From NCBI RefSeq assembly GCF_017980685.1, contig NZ_JACXXO010000012.1, forward strand, positions 1-64,000: a DNA stretch of 64,000 bases, in the 5' to 3' direction. Position 1 is the stretch's first letter; each line of letters opens with the position of its first letter. Below the pieces are notes generated by a model. That model searched no databases. It was not told the DNA's origin and saw only the letters and a program-made list of their open reading frames with translations. Of this stretch, positions 15,739 to 22,380 are shown one piece after another. The DNA comes from Pseudomonas iridis (GTDB lineage Bacteria; Pseudomonadota; Gammaproteobacteria; Pseudomonadales; Pseudomonadaceae). The position numbers and the translations under genes were made by a program.

Positions 15739-16065
15739 ATGAGCGACGATGATCTGGAAAACGACGACCTCGAAGTAGGCGACGAAGACGAGGCCGAGGA
15801 AGGCCTGGAAGCGGCAGCGGAAGACGTTGCTGACGACGATGGCGGCGAAGATACGCCGGCCCCGGCTGCCAAAGGCAAAGCCAAGGCTGCGGTGTCGGTA
15901 GACGATTTGCCGAGCATTGAAGCCAAGAACAAGGAGCGCGATGCCCTGGCCAAGGCCATGGAAGAGTTCTTGTCGCGTGGCGGAAAAGTGCAGGAAGTGG
16001 AGGCCAATGTGGTCGCCGATCCGCCCAAGAAGCCGGACAACAAGTACGGCAGCCGCCCTATCTGA
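15739..16065 (+). CDS. sutA: Transcriptional regulator SutA
   Basis: A 108-residue acidic protein. SutA binds RNA polymerase in P. aeruginosa and boosts rRNA and other transcription during slow growth. The N-terminal 45 residues are nearly all D, E, A and G, as in the disordered acidic tail of SutA. The conserved core ERDALAKAMEEFLSRGGKVQE and the ending VVADPPKKPDNKYGSRPI match it closely. It is monocistronic, with a terminator at 16086. Confidence 0.95.
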   Translation: MSDDDLENDDLEVGDEDEAEEGLEAAAEDVADDDGGEDTPAPAAKGKAKAAVSVDDLPSIEAKNKERDALAKAMEEFLSRGGKVQEVEANVVADPPKKPDNKYGSRPI

Positions 16066-16085
16066 GGCGTGCCGCTTGCTTGCTG

Positions 16086-16114
16086 AAAAAGCCCGCCGTC
16101 GCTGCGGGCTTTTT
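16086..16114 (+). terminator. Rho-independent terminator of sutA
   Basis: AAAAAGCCCGC (16086-16096) pairs with GCGGGCTTTTT (16104-16114); the A and T flanks would let it act in both directions. Confidence 0.93.
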
Positions 16115-16150
16115 CATGGGTGAAACAAAAATATCTGAATGAAACACAAA

Positions 16151-16246
16151 CCCTGTGGGAGCTGGCTTGCCAGCGATGGCGGCCTGTCAGACGACATTGA
16201 TGTTGAATGCGCCGGCCTCATCGCTGGCAAGCCAGCTCCCACAGGT
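16151..16246. repeat. REPIN, GTGGGAGCTGGCTTGCCAGC type
   Basis: Two inverted REP arms (GTGGGAGCTGGCTTGCCAGC and its complement) face each other across a spacer of about 50 bases, between convergent sutA and the HAD gene. Confidence 0.9.
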
Positions 16247-16254
16247 GTCCAGTG

Positions 16255-16962
16255 TTAGTTGGAAACGGCATTCCAGCGTGCGAGTACTGCTGGCAGGTCG
16301 CTCAAGCTACGGATCTCGGCATCCGGCAGACGATCCGCCTCCCAGTCTTTACCCGCCGGGTTGAACCACACCGCGCGCAACCCTGCCTCCTGCGCCCCGG
16401 CAATGTCATCGCCCGGATGATCGCCAATGTGCACCGCGGCTTCGGCGCTCACGCCGCCGCGCTGCAACGCTTCGTGAAACAGTCGTGCATCCGGTTTGGC
16501 GATGCCGATGTCTTCGGCGCAGAGCGCAAACTTGAAGTAATCCGCCAGTCCCAATCGTCGCACATCAGCATTGCCATTGGTGACCACGCCGAGGGCGTAA
16601 TGGTTGGCGAGAATTTCCAGTACCGGCTCGACTTCGGGGAACACCTCGATCTGGTGCCGCGCATGCAAGAACACTTCAAAACTCTTGTCCGCCAGCTCCG
16701 ACGCTTCGCCATGGGCGTAACCCGCCTCTTCCAGGGCGTGGAACAACACCCGCCGGCGCAACGCACTGATGCGGTGCTTGAGGCCCGGTTCATTAGCCAG
16801 CACCCGTTCGCGGATCGACCACAAGTGCTCCACCGGCAACGCGCCCATATTCGGCGCATGTTCGCTCAGCCATTCGCGCAATATCGCTTCGGCACTGACG
16901 ATTACCGGAGCGGTGTGCCACAGGGTGTCGTCGAGGTCGAAGGTGATCAACTGGATGCTCAT
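16255..16962 (-). CDS. HAD-superfamily hydrolase, YigB-like
   Basis: A 235-residue HAD phosphatase. Motif I is FDLDDTLW (nucleophile Asp), motif II is VVTNG, the motif III lysine lies in GIAKPDARLF, and motif IV is HIGDHPGDDIAGA. E. coli YigB, also next to xerC, dephosphorylates FMN and the riboflavin precursor; the same neighbourhood supports a similar role, but the substrate is inferred. The start overlaps the xerC stop by four bases (ATGA), so it is translated with xerC. Confidence 0.9.
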   Translation of the reverse strand: MSIQLITFDLDDTLWHTAPVIVSAEAILREWLSEHAPNMGALPVEHLWSIRERVLANEPGLKHRISALRRRVLFHALEEAGYAHGEASELADKSFEVFLHARHQIEVFPEVEPVLEILANHYALGVVTNGNADVRRLGLADYFKFALCAEDIGIAKPDARLFHEALQRGGVSAEAAVHIGDHPGDDIAGAQEAGLRAVWFNPAGKDWEADRLPDAEIRSLSDLPAVLARWNAVSN

Positions 16963-17858
16963 GAGTCATCGCCTTTCATGCGTTTGGCCCGTGGGTGGGC
17001 GCTGTCGTAGACCGCCGCCAAGTGCTGGAAGTCCAGATGGGTGTAGATCTGCGTGGTCTTGATATCGGAGTGGCCGAGCAGTTCCTGCACCGCGCGCAGG
17101 TCCTGCGAGGATTCCAGCAAGTGACTGGCGAAGGAATGCCGCAGCATATGCGGATGCAGGTTCTGCCCCAATTCACGCTCGCCGGCCAATTTGACCCGCA
17201 CCTGAATAGCTCGCGGGCCGAGGCGCCGACCTTGCTGGCTGACGAAAACGGCGTCATCTGCCGGGTTGGTCATGGCCCGCAGCGGCAGCCATTGTTCGAG
17301 GGCTTCGCGGGCCTTTCTGCCGACCGGCAGCAGACGGGTTTTGCTGCCCTTGCCGAGCACCTGAACCATGCCGTCGGCGAGGTCGAGCTGATCGAGATTG
17401 AGCCCCGTCAGCTCCGACAAACGCAGGCCAGAGGAATAGAACAACTCCAGAATTGCCTGATCACGCCGGGCAAGAAAATCATCCTCGACCGCACCCTCAA
17501 GCAACTGCAGCGCACGGTCGGTGTCGAGGGTTTTCGGCAGGCGACGTTCGCCTTTCGGTGGCGCGAGGCCGGTGGCCGGATCGTGATCGCAGAGCCCTTC
17601 GCGGTTCAGATAGTGATAGAGCCCGCGCACTGCCGAGACCAAGCGGGCGAGGCTGCGCGAGGACTGGCCTTGGGCATGCAGGCGGGCGATCAGGCTGCGC
17701 AGGCGCTGGATGTCCAGCGCAGCCCAACTGCCGATGTTCTGTTTGACGCACCAGCCGAGGACTTTATCGAGGTCGCGGCGGTAAGCCGACAGTGTGTGCG
17801 GCGACACCTGTCGCTCACTGCGCAAGTGTTCGCAGTAAGCGTCCAGTTGTCGTTCCAT
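16959..17858 (-). CDS. xerC: Tyrosine recombinase XerC
   Basis: A 299-residue tyrosine recombinase which, with XerD, resolves chromosome dimers at dif. The N-terminal SAM-like domain (to about 90) is followed by the catalytic domain with Arg in GLRLSEL, Lys in GKGSKTR, His/Arg in HMLRHSFASH, His in LGHSDIKTTQ and Tyr in IYTHL. Its setting (lptM-lysA-dapF-DUF484-xerC-HAD) is the usual gammaproteobacterial order. It is separated from the DUF484 gene by two bases. Confidence 0.97.
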   Translation of the reverse strand: MERQLDAYCEHLRSERQVSPHTLSAYRRDLDKVLGWCVKQNIGSWAALDIQRLRSLIARLHAQGQSSRSLARLVSAVRGLYHYLNREGLCDHDPATGLAPPKGERRLPKTLDTDRALQLLEGAVEDDFLARRDQAILELFYSSGLRLSELTGLNLDQLDLADGMVQVLGKGSKTRLLPVGRKAREALEQWLPLRAMTNPADDAVFVSQQGRRLGPRAIQVRVKLAGERELGQNLHPHMLRHSFASHLLESSQDLRAVQELLGHSDIKTTQIYTHLDFQHLAAVYDSAHPRAKRMKGDDS

Positions 17859-17860
17859 GT

Positions 17861-18586
17861 TCAGCGTACCGAGCGCAGCGAGCTGTTGACCCGTGGCAGC
17901 ACGCGTCCCATGACTTCGGCGATGTAGCTGAGGAACAGCGTGCCGACCGAGCTCTTGTAGTGCTGCGGATCACGACTGGCGATGGCCAGAATGCCGTGGA
18001 TGCCCTGATGACTGATGGCGACCACGGCGGTGGAGCCGATCTGTTTGCGTTGTTCTTCGCCGAACAGAAAGTCCAGCTCATGGTCACGCAGGGTGCCACT
18101 GACGCTTTTGCCTTCGGTGAGCAAGCCGCCGATGGCAACTTGTGCGTCGGCGTGGCTGACCCAGCGCCCGACCGGCGCCGGGTTGTCGCCGAGCAGGATC
18201 AGGCTGACGAAGGGCACCTGGAAGTCCTGACGCAGGCTGTCTTCGACGCTGATGACGACGTCTTCCAGGCTGGTCGCGTCCATCAGGGCGAGGATCAGAC
18301 GACGGGTCTTGTCGAACAGGCGATCGTTGTCGCGGGCGACGTCCATCAATTGTGAGAGGCGATGACGCATCTCGATGTTACGTTCGCGCAGGATGGTCAT
18401 CTGCCGCTCGACCAGCGATACGGTGTCACCCCGTCGGTGGGGAATGCGCATGGCTGGCAGCAGTTCTTCGTGCTCGACGAAAAACTCCGGATGAGCCTCC
18501 AGGTACGCGGCAACCGCTGCCGCCTCCAGGCTCTCGGACGCTGATTCGTCGGACTGTCGGGCGGGTACCTGAGGCTTATCGGTCAT
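17861..18586 (-). CDS. DUF484 family protein (GAF-like)
   Basis: A 241-residue cytoplasmic protein of the DUF484 family, found between dapF and xerC in many gammaproteobacteria. The N-terminal part has VAAYLEAHPEFFVEHEELLPAMRIPHRRGDTVSLVERQM, the family hallmark, followed by a short coiled coil and a GAF-like C-terminal domain (about 90-235). The function is not established; a link to XerC or cell division is suggested only by gene order. Confidence 0.92.
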   Translation of the reverse strand: MTDKPQVPARQSDESASESLEAAAVAAYLEAHPEFFVEHEELLPAMRIPHRRGDTVSLVERQMTILRERNIEMRHRLSQLMDVARDNDRLFDKTRRLILALMDATSLEDVVISVEDSLRQDFQVPFVSLILLGDNPAPVGRWVSHADAQVAIGGLLTEGKSVSGTLRDHELDFLFGEEQRKQIGSTAVVAISHQGIHGILAIASRDPQHYKSSVGTLFLSYIAEVMGRVLPRVNSSLRSVR

Positions 18587-18599
18587 GGTTTCTGCTCAC

Positions 18600-19430
18600 T
18601 CAAAGACGCACTTGTCCTTCGTATACACGCACTGCCGGGCCGGTCATCAGCACCGGTTGGCCAGGGCCTGCCCATTCAATGGACAGACGCCCGCCAGGCA
18701 GGTCGATCAATAGCGGCGAATCCATCCACCCCTGACTGATTGCAGCGACGGCCGCCGCACAGGCGCCGGTGCCGCAGGCCTGGGTTTCCCCGGCGCCACG
18801 TTCCCAGACGCGCAGTTGGGCACGGTTGCGGTCGATGATCTGGATAAAACCGACATTGACCCGCGCCGGGAAGCGCGGGTGGTGCTCGATTTTCGGCCCC
18901 AGTTCATGCACCGGAGCGCTGTTGATGTCCTGCACGCGCAATACGGCATGCGGGTTGCCCATCGACACGGCGGCCAGTTCGACTGTGGTGCCGTCGACGT
19001 CCAGCGGATAGCTCAAGGCCTGCGCCGGTGCTTCAAACGGAATGTCCGCCGGCACCAGGCGCGGGGCGCCCATGTTCACGCCGATCTGGCCATCATTACG
19101 CACGTCCAGTTCGATGATGCCGCCCTTGGTTTCGACGCGGATCTGCCGTTTGGCAGTCAGACGCTTGTCGAGCACAAAACGCGCGAAGCAGCGTGCACCG
19201 TTGCCGCACTGCTCAACTTCCGAGCCATCGGAGTTGAAGATCCGATAGCGGAAATCGACGTCCGGGTTGCTCGGTGCTTCGACGATCAGCAACTGGTCAA
19301 AACCAATACCGGTGTGTCGATCGCCCCATTGCTTGGCGTGCTTGGGCTGAATATGCGCGTGCTGGCTGACCAGGTCGAGAACCATGAAGTCATTGCCCAG
19401 ACCGTGCATTTTAGTAAAACGCAGCAGCAT
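18600..19430 (-). CDS. dapF: Diaminopimelate epimerase DapF
   Basis: A 276-residue enzyme that converts LL- to meso-diaminopimelate, used for peptidoglycan and lysine. The two catalytic cysteines lie in GNGARCFARF and ACGTGACAA, the latter preceded by ERGAGET. The N-terminal start MLLRFTKMHGLGNDFMVLD is canonical. It lies three bases after lysA, so precursor supply and decarboxylation are co-expressed. Confidence 0.97.
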   Translation of the reverse strand: MLLRFTKMHGLGNDFMVLDLVSQHAHIQPKHAKQWGDRHTGIGFDQLLIVEAPSNPDVDFRYRIFNSDGSEVEQCGNGARCFARFVLDKRLTAKRQIRVETKGGIIELDVRNDGQIGVNMGAPRLVPADIPFEAPAQALSYPLDVDGTTVELAAVSMGNPHAVLRVQDINSAPVHELGPKIEHHPRFPARVNVGFIQIIDRNRAQLRVWERGAGETQACGTGACAAAVAAISQGWMDSPLLIDLPGGRLSIEWAGPGQPVLMTGPAVRVYEGQVRL

Positions 19431-19433
19431 GGG

Positions 19434-20681
19434 TTACTCCGGCAGCAGGCTTTCGCCGGCAAACAGCTCGGCCACGGTTTCGCGGCGACGCACTTCAAAT
19501 ACTTGATCACCGTCCACCAGCACTTCGGCCGCACGGCCGCGAGTGTTGTAGTTGGAGCTCATGACGAAACCGTACGCACCGGCCGAATGCACCGCCAGCA
19601 GGTCGCCTTCGGCCAGGGCCAGCTCGCGATCCTTGGCGAGGAAGTCGCCGGTTTCGCAGATCGGGCCGACGACGTCGTACTGACGCGCGGCGGTGTCGCG
19701 CGGCTTGACCGCCGTGACGTCCATCCACGCCTGATACAGCGCCGGGCGAATCAGGTCGTTCATCGCCGCGTCGACGATGGCGAAATCTTTATGTTCGGTG
19801 TGCTTGAGGTACTCGACCTGAGTCAGCAGCACGCCGGCGTTGGCGACAATGAAACGGCCCGGCTCGAACACCAGTCCCAGATCACGACCGTCCAGACGTT
19901 CGCGCACGGCTTTGATGTAGTCGGCAGCCAATGGCGGCTCTTCGTCGCGATAACGCACGCCCAAACCACCACCGAGATCGATGTGGCGCAGGTGAATGCC
20001 GCAATCGCCAAGACGATCGACCAGATCCAGCAAACGGTCGAGCGCATCAAGGAACGGTGGCAGCGTGGTCAGTTGCGAACCGATGTGGCAGTCGACACCA
20101 ATCACTTCCAGGTTCGGCAGGTGCGCGGCGCGTACATACACGTCTTCGGCGTCGGCGATGGCGATGCCGAACTTGTTTTCTTTGAGACCAGTGGAAATGT
20201 ACGGGTGGGTGCCAGCATCGACGTCCGGGTTCACACGCAGCGAAACCGGTGCGCGAACACCCAGTTCGGCGGCGACAACTTGCAGGCGTTCCAGCTCGTC
20301 GGTGGATTCGACGTTGAAGCAGTGCACACCGACTTCCAGCGCACGGCGCATGTCGTCACGGGTCTTGCCGACGCCGGAGAACACGATCTTGTCGGCGCTG
20401 CCGCCAGCGGCCAGCACGCGTTCCAGCTCGCCACGGGAGACGATGTCGAAACCGGCGCCGAGACGGGCCAGGACATTCAGGACGCCGAGGTTGGAGTTTG
20501 CTTTGACGGCGTAGCAAACCAGGTGCGGCATGCCGGCCAGCGCATCGGCGTAGGCCAGATACTGGGCTTCGATGTGCGCGCGCGAGTAGACATAAGTGGG
20601 CGTGCCAAAGCGGTCGGCGATGGCGGACAGCGCCACACCTTCCGCGAACAGCTCCCCGCCACGGTAGTTAAAAGCGTCCAT
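19434..20681 (-). CDS. lysA: Diaminopimelate decarboxylase LysA
   Basis: A 415-residue PLP enzyme of fold type III that makes lysine from meso-diaminopimelate. The PLP lysine is in YAVKANSN; HIGSQ and EPGRFIVANAG are the substrate/PLP binding motifs, and CETGDFLAKDR carries the active-site cysteine from the neighbouring subunit. The length is standard. The gene lies between lptM and dapF on the minus strand. Confidence 0.97.
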   Translation of the reverse strand: MDAFNYRGGELFAEGVALSAIADRFGTPTYVYSRAHIEAQYLAYADALAGMPHLVCYAVKANSNLGVLNVLARLGAGFDIVSRGELERVLAAGGSADKIVFSGVGKTRDDMRRALEVGVHCFNVESTDELERLQVVAAELGVRAPVSLRVNPDVDAGTHPYISTGLKENKFGIAIADAEDVYVRAAHLPNLEVIGVDCHIGSQLTTLPPFLDALDRLLDLVDRLGDCGIHLRHIDLGGGLGVRYRDEEPPLAADYIKAVRERLDGRDLGLVFEPGRFIVANAGVLLTQVEYLKHTEHKDFAIVDAAMNDLIRPALYQAWMDVTAVKPRDTAARQYDVVGPICETGDFLAKDRELALAEGDLLAVHSAGAYGFVMSSNYNTRGRAAEVLVDGDQVFEVRRRETVAELFAGESLLPE

Positions 20682-20690
20682 GGCGATCCC

Positions 20691-20864
20691 TTAGTAAACG
20701 TCGTGCTTGTGTGCTTTGGAAGCAGGCTGCTTTTGCGAAGACTGGGCTTGCTCGGCCGGGTCCTGATTGTCATCCGGCAGGTACAGCGGGCCTTTTTGAC
20801 CACAGGCCGAAACGAGGCAGGCAACCGCGACGAGCGCAGCAAGGGAAGAGATCAGGCGCTTCAT
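20691..20864 (-). CDS. lptM: LPS translocon maturation lipoprotein LptM (LppL/YifL)
   Basis: A 57-residue lipoprotein. The signal peptide ends in the lipobox LVSAC with Cys21, followed by the family core GQKGPLYLP. In E. coli, LptM assists oxidative maturation of the LptDE outer-membrane translocon. The tail is Q/K-rich and disordered. The ATG at 20864 begins MKRLISSLAA. It is the first gene of the lysA operon. Confidence 0.93.
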   Translation of the reverse strand: MKRLISSLAALVAVACLVSACGQKGPLYLPDDNQDPAEQAQSSQKQPASKAHKHDVY

Positions 20865-20972
20865 GGCGAAATCCTTGAAAATACGTTAATTGCGCCGGAG
20901 TATACCGACCACCCGGCAGCTTGCCTATGCGACGGGCCTCCCGTCCGGCGGGGCTCCCGTGAAGCGCATCAT

Positions 20973-21068
20973 TCCCTGTGGAACCGAGCCTGCTCGCGAA
21001 GGGGTCGGCAAGTTCAACGGGCTCTTTGGCTGACACAGCGCTTTCGCGAGCAGGCTCGCTCCCACAGG
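20973..21068. repeat. REPIN, GAGCCTGCTCGCG type, one arm degenerate
   Basis: CGCGAGCAGGCTCGCTCCCACAG on the right faces a left arm reading CCTGTGGAACCGAGCCTGCTCGCG, which differs from the usual GGGAGCGAG. It lies in the 316-base divergent gap between lptM and cyaY; no gene is seen in the remainder. Confidence 0.9.
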
Positions 21069-21180
21069 TGCTGTGTTGAAGGGGCAGTAAGGCACTTGGT
21101 CGTTATCCTTTGCAATCGGCCGGAAGCGTCCGTATCTTGCGGCGCTTGAGCCTGATCAGATATTTTTTGAGGTTGCCACA

Positions 21181-21513
21181 ATGAGTTTGTCCGAAGCCCG
21201 TTTCCACGATCTGGTCGATGACACCCAGGAAAAACTGGAAGACATCTTTGACGAGAGCGATCTGGATATCGATCTGGAAAGTTCGGCCGGTGTGCTGACC
21301 GTCAAGTTCGAAAACGGCTCGCAGCTGATCTTCAGCCGTCAGGAGCCGCTGCGTCAGCTGTGGCTGGCGGCCGTCTCGGGTGGTTTCCACTTCGACTACG
21401 ACGAAGAAAGCGAGCGCTGGATGTGTGACAAGAGCGAAGAGCAGTTGGGCGAGATGCTTGAACGCATCGTCAAGCAGCAGGCTGGCGCCGAATTCGATTT
21501 CGAAGGCCTGTGA
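21181..21513 (+). CDS. cyaY: Iron-sulfur assembly protein CyaY (frataxin)
   Basis: A 110-residue bacterial frataxin, an iron-binding regulator of IscS-dependent Fe-S cluster assembly. The acidic first helix (FHDLVDDTQEKLEDIFDESD) is the iron-binding ridge; the beta sheet carries VLTVKFENGSQLIFSRQEPLRQLWLA and GGFHFDY. The length and the position opposite lptM-lysA fit. Confidence 0.96.
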   Translation: MSLSEARFHDLVDDTQEKLEDIFDESDLDIDLESSAGVLTVKFENGSQLIFSRQEPLRQLWLAAVSGGFHFDYDEESERWMCDKSEEQLGEMLERIVKQQAGAEFDFEGL

Positions 21514-21516
21514 TTC

Positions 21517-21738
21517 GTGACTGATACCGCTCCCGTTCGTCCGCCCAAGCCGCTCTACAGCAATATCAGCCCGGCGGTGCCTTCGCCGTGCAGCGGCGTG
21601 TGCCGGCTGGACGAACAAAAAGTCTGCCTCGGCTGTTTCCGGCATGTTGAAGACATTCGTGAGTGGCGCTCGGCGGATGATGAGCGGCGGCGAGTGATCG
21701 TCACCCAGGCTGCCCATCGCAGGACTGCGTCCCTGTAG
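21517..21738 (+). CDS. DUF1289 family small protein
   Basis: A 73-residue protein with the DUF1289 cysteine pattern SPCSGVCRLDEQKVCLGCFRHVEDIREW (four cysteines, possibly a metal site). It starts with GTG three bases after cyaY and is probably co-translated. Its last codon and stop overlap the first bases of the following REPIN, so the C-terminus may have been trimmed or extended by repeat insertion. Function unknown. Confidence 0.85.
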   Translation: MTDTAPVRPPKPLYSNISPAVPSPCSGVCRLDEQKVCLGCFRHVEDIREWRSADDERRRVIVTQAAHRRTASL

Positions 21739-21816
21739 GAGCTGCCGAAGGCTGCGATCTTTTGATCTTGATCTTCAAAAGCAAAGATCGCAGCCTGCGG
21801 CAGCTCCTGCAGGGGA
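21732..21816. repeat. REPIN, GATCGCAGCC type
   Basis: Inverted arms TGTAGGAGCTGCCGAAGGC...GATC and GATCGCAGCCTGCGGCAGCTCC flank a short spacer containing repeated GATCTT motifs. The arms differ at a few bases. Confidence 0.9.
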
Positions 21817-21836
21817 CGTGTGTCGCTGGGCATGAC

Positions 21837-21926
21837 TTGTATATTTTTTGAGCTGTGATAGTGTCCGGAAACGCCTCAACCCATCGAGGCCTGGTGAAAA
21901 CCCCGCCTTTTTTGGCGGGGTTTTTT
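21837..21926 (+). promoter_or_regulatory. Putative promoter and leader terminator upstream of rnk
   Basis: A possible promoter (TTGTAT 21837-21842, TAGTGT 21859-21864, 16-base spacer) would start a short transcript ending at a strong intrinsic terminator: AAAACCCCGCC (21897-21907) pairs with GGCGGGG (21914-21920) and is followed by six T residues. This terminator lies only about 37 bases before the rnk start, so rnk may be controlled by readthrough, or the leader may be a small RNA. Confidence 0.5.
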
Positions 21927-21963
21927 GCTTTTTTTGCGCAGAAGAAAGGAGTCTGCCCGGATC

Positions 21964-22374
21964 ATGACCGCACCTTCCATCACTCTTACCCGTCTGGACG
22001 TTCAACGTCTGGAGCGCCTGATCGACAGCCTGGATGACACGCTGCCGGGCGTGATTGCGTTGCAAACCGAACTGGATCGCGCCGATACGCTGGTCAGCCA
22101 CGATGAAGTGCCTGCCGATGTCGTGACGATGAATTCCCGCGTGCACTGCCGCGAAGAAGGCAGTGGCAAGGATTACCATCTGACGCTGGTCTATCCCAAG
22201 GATGCCAATGCCGATGAAGGCAAGATTTCGATTCTCGCACCGGTCGGCAGCGCGCTGCTGGGCCTGAAGGTCGGACAGCATATCGACTGGCCGGCTCCGG
22301 GCGGCAAGACCCTGAAACTGACCCTGCTTGAAGTCGAATCGCAACCGGCCAACGGTGGCGCGTTCCCCGAGTAA
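21964..22374 (+). CDS. rnk: Nucleoside diphosphate kinase regulator Rnk
   Basis: A 136-residue GreA/GreB-related protein. Rnk binds RNA polymerase and influences nucleotide pools and, in P. aeruginosa, alginate production. The short N-terminal coiled coil (about 8-40) is followed by the FKBP-like C-terminal domain with VTMNSRVHCRE, YHLTLVYP and SILAPVGSALLGLKVGQHIDW. AAAGGAG precedes ATG 21964. It faces cyaA tail to tail. Confidence 0.93.
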   Translation: MTAPSITLTRLDVQRLERLIDSLDDTLPGVIALQTELDRADTLVSHDEVPADVVTMNSRVHCREEGSGKDYHLTLVYPKDANADEGKISILAPVGSALLGLKVGQHIDWPAPGGKTLKLTLLEVESQPANGGAFPE

Positions 22375-22380
22375 ATTCAC

